Origin: Haematobia irritans
Lineage: Eukaryota > Arthropoda > Insecta > Diptera > Muscidae
Direction of reading: 5' to 3'
DNA length: 64,000 bases
Assembly (NCBI RefSeq): GCF_050003625.1
Contig: NC_134400.1
Coordinates: forward strand, 191,609,726-191,673,725
Positions 10,125 through 22,600 of the stretch are shown here, in pieces. The notes below the pieces were generated by a model. It saw only the letters and a program-made list of their open reading frames with translations. It was not told the DNA's origin and did not search any database. The translations under genes and the position numbers were made by a program. The stretch's first letter is position 1; each line of letters begins with the position of its first letter.

Positions 10125-10498
10125 CGTGACCACCCCAAAAAATTGAAATTTTCATCCAAACCCCAAAAAAAATTGAAATTTTTATATGAAAAACTTCTTT
10201 TGCCCATATCTCCTAAACTAAGCGTCCTAGAGCGAAAAGGGCTTTCATTCGTGACCACCCCCAAAAAATTGAAAATTTTCATCCAAAACCCAAAAAATTG
10301 AAATTTTTGTATGAAAAACTTATTTTGCCCATATCTCCTAAACGAAGCGTCCTAGAGCGAAAAGGGCTTTAATCCGTGACCCCCCTCAAAAATTGAATTT
10401 TTTACCCAAATCCTAAAAAAATTGAAATTTTTATATGAAAAACTTCTTTTGCCTATATCTCCTAAACTAAGCGTCCTAGAGCGAAAAGGGCTTTAATC
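10125..10498 (+). repeat. 374-bp (three-monomer) duplication, copy 1
   Basis: The rare core variant CTAAACGAAGCG (AACGAA at 10341) recurs 374 bp downstream at 10715, and GACCACCCC at 10128 recurs at 10502. CTTTCATTCG is also shared. The unit is three full monomers. Confidence 0.88.
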
Positions 10499-10872
10499 CG
10501 TGACCACCCCAAAAAATTGAAATTTTCATCCAAACCCCAAAAAAAATTGAAATTTTTATATGAAAAACTTCTTTTGCCCATATCTCCTAAACTAAGCGTC
10601 CTAGAGCGAAAAGGGCTTTCATTCGTGACCACCCCCAAAAAATTGAAAATTTTCATCCAAAACCCAAAAAATTGAAATTTTTGTATGAAAAACTTATTTT
10701 GCCCATATCTCCTAAACGAAGCGTCCTAGAGCGAAAAGGGCTTTAATCCGTGACCCCCCTCAAAAATTGAATTTTTTACCCAAATCCTAAAAAAATTGAA
10801 ATTTTTATATGAAAAACTTCTTTTGCCTATATCTCCTAAACTAAGCGTCCTAGAGCGAAAAGGGCTTTAATT
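10499..10872 (+). repeat. 374-bp (three-monomer) duplication, copy 2
   Basis: This is the second copy of 10125-10498, nearly identical. After 10872 the sequence turns to type e (TTCGTGATCACCCCC), where copy 1 continued into copy 2. Confidence 0.88.
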
Positions 10873-13800
10873 CGTGATCACCCCCAAAAAATTGAAATTT
10901 TCATCCAAACCCCAAAAAAATTGAAATTTTTATATGAAAAACTTCTTTTGCCTATATCTCCTAAACTAAGCGTCCTAGAGCGAAAAGGGCTTTAATTCGT
11001 GACCACCCCCAAAAAATTGAAATTTTTATATGAAAAACTTCTTTTGCCCATATCTCCTAAACTAAGCGTCCTAGAGCGAAAAGGGCTTTAATTCGTGACC
11101 ACCCCCAAAAAATTGAAATTTTCATCAAAACCCCAAAAAAATTGAAATTTTTATATGAAAAACTTCTTTTGCCCATATCTCCTAAACTAAGCGTCCTAGA
11201 GCGAAAAGGGCTTTAATCCGTGACCACCCTCAGAAATTGAAATTTTCATCCAAATCCTAAAAAAATTGAAATTTTTATATGAAAAACTTCTTTTGCCCAT
11301 ATCTCCTAAACTAAGCGCCCTAGAGCGAAAAGGGCTTTAATCCGTGACCACCCTCAAGAATTGAAATTTTCATCCAAATCCTAAAAAAATTGAAATTTTT
11401 ATATGAAAAACTTCTTTTGCCCATATCTCCTAAACTAAGCGTCCTAGAGCGAAAAGGGCTTTAATTCGTGATCACCCCCAAAAAATTGAAATTTTCATCC
11501 AAACCCCAAAAAAATTGAAATTTTTATATGAAAAACTTCTTTTGCCCATATCTCCTAAACTAAGCGTCCTAGAGCGAAAAGGGCTTTAATCCGTGACCCC
11601 CCTCAAAATTTGAATTTTTTACCCAAATCCTAAAAAAATTGAAATTTTTATATGAAAAACTTCTTTTGCCCATATCTCCTAAACTAAGCGTCCTTGAGCG
11701 AAAAGGGCTTTAATTCGTGACCACCCCCAAAAAATTGAAAATTTTCATCCAAACCCCAAAAAATTTAAATTTTTGTATGACAAATTTCTTTTGCCCATAT
11801 CTCCTAAACTAAGCGTCCTAGAGCGAAAAGGGCTTTAATCCGTGACCCCCCTCAAAAATTGAATTTTTTTACCCAAATCCTAAAAAAAATTAAATTTTTA
11901 TATGAAAAACTTCTTTTGTCTATATCTCCTAAACTAAGCGTCGTAGAGCGACAAGGGCTTTAATTCGTGATCACCCACAAAAAATTGAAAAGTCCACCCA
12001 AACCACAAAAAAATTTAAATTTTTATATGAAAAACTTCTTTTGCCCATATCTCCTAAACTAAGCGTCCTAGAGCGAAAAGGGCTTTAATCCGTGACCACC
12101 CTCAAAAATTGAAATTTTCATCCAAATCCTAAAAAAATTGACATTTTTATATGAAAAACTTCTTTTGCCCATATCTCCTAAACTAAGCGTCCTAGAGCGA
12201 AAATGGCTTTAATCCGTGACCACCCTCAAAAATTTAATTTTTTACCCAAATTCTAAAAAAATTGAAATTTTTATATGAAAAGCTTCTTTCAAATCCTAAA
12301 AAAATTGACATTTTTATATGAAAAACTTCTTTTGCCCATATCTCCTAAACTAAGCGTCCTAGAGCGAAAAGGCTTTAATTCGTGACCACCCACAAAAAAT
12401 TGAAAAGTCCACCCAAACCCCAAAAAAATTTAAATTTTTATATGAAAAACTTCTTTTGCCCATATCTCCTAAACTAAGCGTCCTAGAGCGAAAAGGGCTT
12501 TAATCCGTGACCACCCTCAAGAATTGAAATTTTCATCCAAATCCTAAAAAAATTGAAATTTTTATATGAAAAACTTCTTTTGCCCATATCTCCTAAACTA
12601 AGCGTCCTAGAGCGAAAAGGGCTTTAATTCGTGATCACCCCCAAAAAATTGAATTTTCATCCAAACCCCAAAAAAATTGAAATTTTTATATGAAAAACTT
12701 CTTTTGCCCATATCTCCTAAACTAAGCGTCCTAGAGCGAAAAGGGCTTTAATCCGTGACCCCCCTCAAAAATTGAATTTTTTACCCAAATCCTAACAAAA
12801 TTGAAATTTTTATATGAAAAACTTCTTTTGCCCATATCTCCTAAACTAGGCGTCCTAGAGCGAAAAGGGCTTTAATTCGTGACCACCCCCAAAAAATTGA
12901 ACATTTTCATCCAAACCCCAAAAAATTTAAATTTTTGTATGATAAACTTCTTTTGCCCATATCTCCTAAACTAAGCGTCCTAGAGCGAAAAGGGCTTTAA
13001 TCCGTGACCCCCCTCAAAAATTGAATTTTTTACCCAAATCCTAAAAAAAATTGAAATTTTTATATGAAAAACTTCTCCTAAACTAAGCGTCCTAGAGCGA
13101 AAAGGGCTTTAATTCGTGATCACCCCCAAAAAATTGAAATTTTCATCCAAACCCCAAAAAAATTGAAATTTTTATATGAAAAACTCCTTTTGCCCATATC
13201 TCCTAAACTAAGCGTCCTAGAGCGAAAAGGGCTTTAATCCGTGACCACCCTCAAAAATTGAAATTTTCATCCAAATCCTAAAAAAATTGAAATTTTTATA
13301 TGAAAAACTTCTTTTGCCCATATCTCCTAAACTAAGCGTCCTAGAGCGAAAAGGGATTTAATCCGTGACCACCCTCAAAAATTTAATTTTTTACCCAAAT
13401 CCTAAAAAAATTGAAATTTTTATATGAAAAACTTCTTTTGCCTATATCTCCTAAACTAAGCGTCCTAGAGCGAAAAGGGCTTTAATTCGTGACCACCCCC
13501 AAAAAATTGAAATTTTTATATGAAAAACTTCTTTTGCCCATATCTCCTAAACTAAGCGTCCTAGAGCGAAAAGGGCTTTAATTCGTGACCACCCCCAAAA
13601 AATTGAAATTTTCATCCAAACCCCAAAAAAATTGAAATTTTTATATGAAAAACTTCTTTTGCCCATATCTCCTAAACTAAGCGTCCTAGAGCGAAAAGGG
13701 CTTTAATCCGTGACCACCCTCAGAAATTGAAATTTTCATCCAAATCCTAAAAAAATTGAAATTTTTATATGAAAAACTTCTTTTGCCCATATCTCCTAAA

Positions 13801-16800
13801 CTAAGCGTCCTAGAGCGAAAAGGGCTTTAATTCGTGATCACCCCCAAAAAATTGAAATTTTCATCCAAACCCCAAAAAAATTGAAATTTTTATATGAAAA
13901 ACTTCTTTTGCCCATATCTCCTAAACTAAGCGTCCTAGAGCGAAAAGGGCTTTAATTCGTGACCACCCCCAAAAAATTGAAAATTTTCATCCAAACCCCA
14001 AAAAATTGAAATTTTTGTATGAAAATCTTCTTTTGCCCATATCTCCTAAACTAAGCGTCCTAGAGCGAAAAGGGCTTTAATCCGTGATCCCCCTCAAAAA
14101 TTGAATTTTTTACCCAAATCCTAAAAAAATTGAAATTTTTATATGAAAAACTTCTTTTGCCTATATCTCCTAAACTAAGCGTCCTAGAGCGAAAAGGGCT
14201 TTAATTCGTGATCACCCACAAAAAATTGAAAAGTCCACCCAAACCACAAAAAATTTAAATTTTTATATGAAAAACTTATTTTGCCCATATCTCCTAAACT
14301 AAGCGTCCTAGAGCGAAAAGGGCTTTAATCCGTGACCCCCCTCAAAAATTGAATTTTTTACCCAAATCCTAAAAAAATTGAAATTTTTATATGAAAAACT
14401 TCTTTTGCCTATATCTCCTAAACTAAGCGTCCTAGAGTGAAAAGGGCTTTAATTCGTGATCACCCCCAAAAAATTGAAATTTTCATCCAAACCCCAAAAA
14501 ATTGAAATTTTTGTATGAAAACCTTCTTTTGCCCATATCTCCTAAACTAAGCGTCCTAGAGCGAAAAGGGCTTTAATCCGTGACCCCCCTCAAAAATTGA
14601 ATTTTTTACCCAAATCCTAAAAAAATTGAAATATTTATATGAAAAACTTTTTTTGCCTATATCTCCTAAACTAAGCGTCCTAGAGCGAAAAGATCTTTAA
14701 TTCGTGATCACCCCCAAAAAATTGAAATTTTCATCCAAACCCCAAAAAAATTGAAATTTTTATATGAAAAACTTCTTTTGCCCATATCTCCTAAACTAAG
14801 CGTCCTAGAGCGAAAAGGGCTTTAATCCGTGACCCCCCTCAAAAATTGAATTTTTTACCCAAATCCTAAAAAAAATTAAATTTTTATATGAAAAACTTCT
14901 TTTGCCTATATCTCCTAAACTAAGCGTCCTAGAGCGAAAAGGGCTTTAATTCGTGATCACCTACAAAAAATTGAAAAGTCCACCCAAACCACAAAAAAAT
15001 TTAAATTTTTATATGAAAAACTTCTTTTGCCCATATCTCCTAAACTAAGCGTCCTAGAGCGAAAAGGGCTTTAATCCGTGACCACCCTCAAAAATTGAAA
15101 TTTTCATCAAAATCCTAAAAAAATTGAAATTTTTATATGAAAAACTTCTTTTGCCCATATCTCCTAAACTAAGCGTCCTAGAGCGAAAAGGGCTTTCATT
15201 CGTGACCACCCCCAAAAAATTGAAAATTTTCATCCAAAACCCAAAAAATTGAAATTTTTGTATGAAAAACTTATTTTGCCCATATCTCCTAAACTAAACG
15301 TCCTAGAGCGAAAAGGGCTTTAATCCGTGACCCCCCTCAAAAATTGAATTTTTTACCCAAATCCTAAAAAAATTGAAATTTTTATATGAAAAACTTCTTT
15401 TGCCTATATCTCCTAAACTAAGCGTCCTAGAGCGAAAAGGGCTTTAATTCGTGATCACCCCCAAAAAATTGAAATTTTCATCCAAAACCCAAAAAATTGA
15501 AATTTTTGTATGAAAAACTTATTTTGCCCATATCTCCTAAACTAAGCGTCCTAGAGCGAAAAGGGCTTTAATTCGTGACCACCCCCAAAAAATTGAAATT
15601 TTCATCCAAACCCCAAAAAAATTGAAATTTTTATATGAAAAACTTCTTTTGCCCATATCTCCTAAACTAAGCGTCCTAGAGCGAAAAGGGCTTTATCCGT
15701 GACCACCCTCAGAAATTGAAATTTTCATCCAAATCCTAAAAAAAATTTAAATTTTTATATGAAAAACTTCTTTTGCCCATATCTCCTAAACTAAGCGTCC
15801 TAGAGCGAAAAGGGCTTTAATCCGTGACCACCCTCAAGAATTGAAATTTTCATCCAAATCCTAAAAAAATTGAAATTTTTATATGAAAAACTTCTTTTGC
15901 CCATATCTCCTAAACTAAGCGTCCTAGAGCGAAAAGGGCTTTAATTCGTGATCACCCCCAAAAAATTGAAATTTTCATCCAAACCCCAAAAAAATTGAAA
16001 TTTTTATATGATAAACTTCTTTTGCCCATATCTCCTAAACTAAGCGTCCTAGAGCGAAAAGGGCTTTAATCCGTGACCACCCTCAAAAATTGAAATTTTC
16101 ATCCAAATCCTAAAAAAATTGAAATTTTTATATGAAAAACTTCTTTTGCCTATATCTCCTAAACTAAGCGTCCTAGAGCGAAAAGGGCTTTAATCCGTGA
16201 CCCCCCTCAAAAATTCAATTTTTTACCCAAATCCTAAAAAATTGAAATTTTTATATGAAAAACTTCTTTTGCCGATATCTCCTAAACTAAGCGTCCTAGA
16301 GCGAAAAGGGCTTTAATTCGTGACCACCCCCAAAAAATTGAAAAATTTCATCCAAACCCCAAAAAAATTGAAATTTTTATATGAAAAACTACTTTTGCCC
16401 ATATCTCCTAAACTAAGCGTCGTAGAGCGAAAAGGGCTATAATCCGTGACCCCCCTCAAAAATTGAATTTTTTACCCAAATCCTAAAAAAATTGAAATTT
16501 TTATATGAAAAACTTCTTTTGCCCATATCTCCTAAACTAAGCGTCCTAGAGCGAAAAGGGCTTTAATTCGTGACCACCCCCAAACAATTGAAAACTTTCA
16601 TCCAAAACCCAAAAAATTTAAATTTTTGTATGAAAAACTTCTTTTGCCCATATCTCCTAAACTAAGCGTCCTAGAGCGAAAAGGGCTTTAATCCGTGACC
16701 CCCCTCAAAAATTCAATTTTTTACCCAAATCCTAAAAAAATTGAAATTTTTATATGAAAAACTTCTTTTGCCTATATCTCCTAAACTAAGCGTCCTAGAG

Positions 16801-16931
16801 CGAAAAGGGCTTTAATTCGTGATCACACCCAAAAAATTGAAATTTTCATCCAAACCCCAAAAAATTGAAATTTTTATATGAAAAACTTCTTTTGCCCATA
16901 TCTCCTAAACTAAGCGTCCTAGAGCGAAAAC
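10873..16931. repeat. Mosaic region with imperfect ~1163-bp and ~2.5-kb echoes
   Basis: Monomers here form diverged copies rather than exact units. CTCAAGAATTG at 11353 and 12516 marks about 600 bp of shared order offset by 1163 bp, with many differences. The pair of a short monomer then CTCAGAAATTG near 11.03-11.25 kb recurs near 13.5-13.75 kb, and a related series near 15.6-15.9 kb. GTATGACAAATTTC (11775) and GTATGATAAACTTC (12940), plus the AAGCTT remnant at 12280, resemble HOR-1, so this looks like an older, shuffled relative of it. Broken monomers occur at 13076 and 14.69 kb (AAAAGATCTTT). Confidence 0.75.
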
Positions 16932-17595
16932 GGCTTTAATCCGTGACCACCCTCAAAAATTGAATTTTTTACCCAAATCCTAAAAAAATTGAAATTTTTA
17001 TATGAAAAACTTCTTTTGCCTATATCTCCTAAACTAAGCGTCCTAGAGCGAAAAGGGCTTTAATCCGTGACCACCCTCAGAAATTGAAATTTTCATCCAA
17101 ATCCTAAAAAAATTTAAATTTTTATATGAAAAACTTCTTTTGCCCATATCTCCTAAACTAAGCGTCCTAGAGCGAAAAGGGCTTTAATCCGTGACCACCC
17201 TCAAGAATTGAAATTTTCATCCAAATCCTAAAAAAATTGAAATTTTTATATGAAAAACTTCTTTTGCCCATATCTCCTAAACTAAGCGTCCTAGAGCGAA
17301 AAGGGCTTTAATCCGTGACCACCCTCAAAAATTGAATTTTTTACCCAAATCCTAAAAAAATTGAAATTTTTATATGAAAAGCTTCTATCAAATCCTAAAA
17401 AAATTGAAATTTTTATATGAAAAACTTCTTTTGCCCATATCTCCTAAACTAAGCGTCCTAGAGCGAAAAAGGCTTTAATTCGTGACCACCCACAAAAAAT
17501 TGAAAAGTCCACCCAAACCCCAAAAAAATTGAAATTTTTATATGAAAAACTTCTTTTGCCCATATCTCCTAAACTAAGCGTCCTAGAGCGAAAAG
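16932..17595 (+). repeat. 664-bp HOR, copy 1
   Basis: Five monomers plus one 43-bp remnant. CTCAGAAATTG at 17077 and 17741, CTCAAGAATTG at 17204 and 17868 and AAGCTT at 17379 and 18043 are all 664 bp apart. Edges are placed where the flanking linker types stop matching and are accurate to within roughly 30 bp. Confidence 0.87.
17361..17403 (+). repeat. 43-bp core-less remnant monomer (CTTCTATC form)
   Basis: This has the same structure as the remnant near 5.9 kb, including AAGCTT at 17379, but with CTTCTATCAAATCC instead of CTTCTTTCAAATCC. Its twin is 664 bp downstream (AAGCTT at 18043). The same breakpoint and the same AAGCTT suggest common descent from one deletion event with a later T-to-A change, rather than a second event. 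Confidence 0.85.
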
Positions 17596-18259
17596 GGCTT
17601 TAATCCGTGACCACCCTCAAAAATTGAATTTTTTACCCAAATCCTAAAAAAATTGAAATTTTTATATGAAAAACTTCTTTTGCCTATATCTCCTAAACTA
17701 AGCGTCCTAGAGCGAAAAGGGCTTTAATCCGTGACCACCCTCAGAAATTGAAATTTTCATCCAAATCCTAAAAAAATTTAAATTTTTATATGAAAAACTT
17801 CTTTTGCCCATATCTCCTAAACTAAGCGTCCTAGAGCGAAAAGGGCTTTAATCCGTGACCACCCTCAAGAATTGAAATTTTCATCCAAATCCTAAAAAAA
17901 TTGAAATTTTTATATGAAAAACTTCTTTTGCCCATATCTCCTAAACTAAGCGTCCTAGAGCGAAAAGGGCTTTAATCCGTGACCACCCTCAAAAATTGAA
18001 TTTTTTACCCAAATCCTAAAAAAATTGAAATTTTTATATGAAAAGCTTCTATCAAATCCTAAAAAAATTCAAATTTTTATATGAAAAACTTCTTTTGCCC
18101 ATATCTCCTAAACTAAGCGTCCTAGAGCGAAAAAGGCTTTAATTCGTGACCACCCACAAAAAATTGAAAAGTCCACCCAAACCCCAAAAAAATTGAAATT
18201 TTTATATGAAAAACTTCTTTTGCCCATATCTCCTAAACTAAGCGTCCTAGAGCGAAAAG
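17596..18259 (+). repeat. 664-bp HOR, copy 2
   Basis: This copy is near-identical to copy 1; one difference is AAATTCAAATTTTTATATG near 18067, where copy 1 has AAATTGAAATTTTTATATG. After it the linker becomes type a instead of type d. Confidence 0.87.
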
Positions 18260-19140
18260 GGCTTTAATCCGTGACCACCCTCAAAAATTGAAATTTTCAT
18301 CCAAATCCTAAAAAAATTGAAATTTTTATATGAAAAACTTCTTTTGCCCATATCTCCTAAACTAAGCGTCCTAGAGCGAAAAGGGCTTTAATTCGTGATC
18401 ACCCCCAAAAAATTGAAATTTTCATCCAAACCCCAAAAAAATTTAAATTTTTATATGAAAAATTACTTTTGCCCATATCTCCTAAACTAAGCGTCGTAGA
18501 GCGAAAAGGGCTATAATCCGTGACCCCCCTCAAAAATTGAATTTTTTACCCAAATCCTAAAAAAATTGAAATTTTTATATGAAAAACTTCTTTTGCCTAT
18601 ATCTCCTAAACTAAGCGTCCTAGAGCGAAAAGGGCTTTAATTCGTGATCACCCCCAAAAAATTGAAAATTTTCATCCAAAACCCAAAAAATTGAAATTTT
18701 TGTATGAAAAACTTCTTTTGCCCATATCTCCTAAACTAAGCGTCCTAGAGCGAAAAGGGCTTTAATCCGTGACCCCCCTCAAAAATTGAATTTTTTACCC
18801 AAATCCTAAAAAAATTGAAATTTTTATATGAAAAACTTCTTTTGCCTATATCTCCTAAACTAAGCGTCCTAGAGCGAAAAGGGCTTTAATTCGTGATCAC
18901 CCCCAAAAAATTGAAATTTTCATCCAAACCCCAAAAAAATTTAAATTTTTATATGAAAAATTACTTTTGCCCATATCTCCTAAACTAAGCGTCGTAGAGC
19001 GAAAAGGGCTATAATCCGTGACCCCCCTCAAAAATTGAATTTTTTACCCAAATCCTAAAAAAATTGAAATTTTTATATGAAAAACTTCTTTTGCCCATAT
19101 CTCCTAAACTAAGCGTCCTAGAGCGAAAAGGGCTTTAATC
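18260..19140. repeat. 498-bp-spaced pair with GTCGTAG core variant
   Basis: GCGTCGTAGAGCG followed by GGGCTATAATCCG occurs at 18491 and 18989, each preceded by ATGAAAAATTACTTTTG. The shared order covers about 18.36-18.60 and 18.86-19.10 kb, four monomers apart. The same paired core change (GTCGTAG with CTATAAT) also appears at 16417, 24531, 28009, 31237 and 31687, so it is one inherited monomer lineage spread through the array. Confidence 0.8.
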
Positions 19141-19890
19141 CGTGACCCCCCCTCAAAAATTGAATTTTTTACCCAAATCCTAAAAAATTGAAATTTTTAT
19201 ATGAAAAACTTCTTTTGCCTATATCTCCTAAACTAAGCGTCCTAGAGCGAAAAGGGCTTTAATTCGTGATCACCCCCAAAAAATTGAAATTTTCATCCAA
19301 ACCCCAAAAAAATTGAAATTTTTATATGAAAAACTTCTTTTGCCCATATCTCCTAAACTAAGCGTCCTAGAGCGAAAAGGGCTTTAATCCGTGACCCCCC
19401 TCAAAAATTGAATTTTTTACCCAAATCCTAAAAAAATTGAAATTTTTATATGAAAAACTTCTTTTGCCTATATCTCCTAAACTAAGCGTCCTAGAGCGAA
19501 AAGGGCTTTAATTCGTGATCACCCCCAAAAAATTGAAATTTTCATCCAAACCCCAAAAAAATTGAAATTTTTATATGAAAAACTTCTTTTGCCCATATCT
19601 CCTAAACTAAGCGTCCTAGAGCGAAAAGGGCTTTAATCCGTGACCCCCCTCAAAAATTGAATTTTTTACCCAAATCCTAAAAAAATTGAAATTTTTATAT
19701 GAAAAACTTCTTTTGCCTATATCTCCTAAACTAAGCGTCCTAGAGCGAAAAGGGCTTTAATTCGTGATCACCCCCAAAAAATTGAAATTTTCATCCAAAC
19801 CCCAAAAAAATTGAAATTTTTATATGAAAAACTTCTTTTGCCCATATCTCCTAAACTAAGCGTCCTAGAGCGAAAAGGGCTTTAATCCGT
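19141..19890 (+). repeat. Dimeric HOR, three 249-bp units
   Basis: Type d and type e monomers alternate strictly: CCGTGACCCCCCTC, then GCCTATATC, then TTCGTGATCACCCCC, then GCCCATATC. GATCACCCCC lies at 19268, 19517 and 19766, exactly 249 bp apart. This is the simplest HOR in the window. The same d-e dimer also appears singly in many other places, so it is probably an old building block. Confidence 0.87.
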
Positions 19891-20409
19891 GACCACCCTC
19901 AAAAATTGAAATTTTCATCCAAATCCTAAAAAAATTGAAATTTTTATATGAAAAACTTCTTTTGCCCATATCTCCTAAACTAAGCGTCCTAGAGCGAAAA
20001 GGGCTTTAATTCGTGACCACCCCCAAAAAATTGAAATTTTCATCCAAACCCCAAAAAAATTGAAATTTTTATATGAAAAACTTCTTTTGCCCATATCTCC
20101 TAAACTAAGCGTCCTAGAGCGAAAAGGCTTTAATTCGTGACCACCCACAAAAAATTGAAAAGTCCACCCAAACCCCAAAAAAATTTAAATTTTTATATGA
20201 AAAACTTCTTTTGCCCATATCTCCTAAACTAAGCGTCCTAGAGCGAAAAGGGCTTTAATCCGTGACCACCCTCAAAAATTGAAATTTTCATCCAAATCCT
20301 AAAAAAATTGAAATTTTTATATGAAAAACTTCTTTTGCCCATATCTCCTAAACTAAGCGTCCTAGAGCGAAAAGGGCTTTAATTCGTGACCACCCCCAAA
20401 AAATTGAAA
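19891..20409. repeat. Linking monomers before HOR-2
   Basis: About four monomers of types a, b, c and a. A run of conserved spacing leaves one fortuitous minus-strand open frame here (19975-20178), which is not a gene. No other feature is visible. Confidence 0.8.
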
Positions 20410-22600
20410 TTTTCCCAAAAAAATTGAAATTTTTATATGAAAAACTTCTTTTTCCCATATCTCCTAAACTAAGCGTCCTAGAGCGAAAAGGGCTTTAATT
20501 CGTGACCACCCCCAAAAAATTGAAAATTTTTATCCAAAACCCCAAAAATTTAAATTTTTGTATGAAAAACTTCTTTTGCCCATATCTCCTAAACTAAGCG
20601 TCCTAGAGCGAAAAGGGCTTTAATCCGTGACCCCCCTCAAAATTTGAATTTTTTACCCAAATCCTAAAAAAATTGAAATTTTTATATGAAAAACTTATTT
20701 TGCCTATATCTCCTAAACTAAGCGTCCTAGAGCGAAAAGGGCTTTAATTCGTGATCACCCCCAAAAAATTGAAATTTTCATCCAAACCCCAAAAAAATTT
20801 AAATTTTTGTATGAAAAACTTCTTTTGCCCATATCTCCTAAACTAAGCGTCCTAGAGCGAAAAGGGCTTTAATCCGTGACCCCCTCAAAAATTGAAATTT
20901 TCATCCAAATCCTAAAAAAATTGAAATTTTTATATGAAAAACTTCTTTTGCCCATATCTCCTAAACTAAGCGTCCTAGAGCGAAAAGGGCTTTAATTCGT
21001 GACCACCCACTAAAAATTGAAAAGTCCACCCAAACCCCAAAAAAATTGAAATTTTTATATGAAAAACTTCTTTTGCCCATATCTCCTAAACTAAGCGTCC
21101 TAGAGCGAAAAGTGCTTTAATCCGTGACCACCCTCAAAAATTGAAATTTTCATCCAAATCCTAAAAAAATTGAAATTTTTATATGAAAAACTTCTTTTGC
21201 CTATATCTCATAAACTAAGCGTCCTAGAGCGAAAAGGGCTTTAATTCGTGACCACCCACAAAAAATTGAAAAGTCCACCCAAACTAAGTCCACCCTAAAC
21301 TAAGCGTCCTAGAGCGAAAAGGGCTTTAATCCGTGACCACCCTCAAAAATTGAAAATTTCATCCAAATCCTAAAAAAATTTAAATTTTTATATGAAAAAC
21401 TTCTTTTGCCCATATCTCCTAAACTAAGCGTCCTAGAGCGAAAAGGGCTTTAATCCGTGACCACCCTCACAAATTGAAATTTTCATCCAAATCATAAAAA
21501 AAGTGAAATTTTTATATGAAAAACTTCTTTTGCCCATATCTCCTAAACTAAGCGTCCTAGAGCGAAAAGGGCTTTAATCCGTGACCACCCTCAAAAATTG
21601 AAATTTTCATCCAAATCCTAAAAAAATTGAAATTTTTATATGAAAAACTTCTTTTGCCCATATCTCCTAAACTAAGCGTCCTAGAGCGAAAAGGGCTTTA
21701 ATTCGTGACCACCCCCAAAAAATTGAAAATTTTCATCCAAACCCCAAAAAATTGAAATTTTTGTATGAAAAACTTCTTTTGCCCATATCTCCTAAACTAA
21801 GCGTCCTTGAGCGAAAAGGGCTTTAATCCGTGACCCCCCTCAAAAATTGAATTTTTTACCCAAATCCTAAAAAAATTGAAATTTTTATATGAAAAACTTC
21901 TTTTGCCCATATCTCCTAAACTAAGCGTCCTAGAGCGAAAAGGGCTTTAATTCGTGACCACCCTCAAAAAATTGAAAAATTTCATCCAAAACCCAAAAAA
22001 TTGAAATTTTTGTATGAAAAACTTCTTTTGCCCATATCTCCTAAACTAAGCGTCCTAGAGCGAAAAGGGCTTTAATCCGTGACCACCCACAAAAAATTGA
22101 AAAGTCCACCCAAACCCCAAAAAAATTGAAATTTTTATATGAAAAACTTCTTTTGCCCATATCTCCTAAACTAAGCGTCCTAGAGCGAAAAGGGCTTTAA
22201 TCCGTGACCACCCTCAAAAATTGCAATTTTCATCCAAATCCAAAAAAAATTGAAATTTTTATATGAAAAACTTCTTTTGCCCATATCTCCTAAACTAAGC
22301 GTCCTAGAGCGAAAAGGGCTTTAATTCGTGACCACCCCCAAAAAATTGAAATTTTCATCCAAACCCCAAAAAAATTGAAATTTTTATATGAAAAACTTCT
22401 TTTGCCCATATCTCCTAAACTAAGCGTCCTAGAGCGAAAAGGGCTTTAATCCGTGACCACCCTCAAAAATTGAAATTTTCATCCAAATCCTAAAAAAATT
22501 GAAATTTTTATATGAAAAACTTCTTTTGCCCATATCTCCTAAACTAAGCGTCCTAGAGCGAAAAGGGCTTTAATTCGTGACCACCCCCAAAAAATTGAAA
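20410..22600 (+). repeat. HOR-2 copy 1 (2191 bp, incomplete)
   Basis: The marker AAATTTTCCCAAAAAAATTG (TTTTCCC at 20410) starts each copy in this annotation. The order of variants matches copy 2, but two parts are missing: about 872 bp that in copy 2 lies between two CTCAAAAAATTGAAAAATTT monomers (24194 and 25066), and about 40 bp at a complex join near 21281-21306. It also differs from the other copies at single bases (CACCCACTAAAAATTG, TCTCATAAACTAAG, CTCACAAATTG). Confidence 0.85.
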
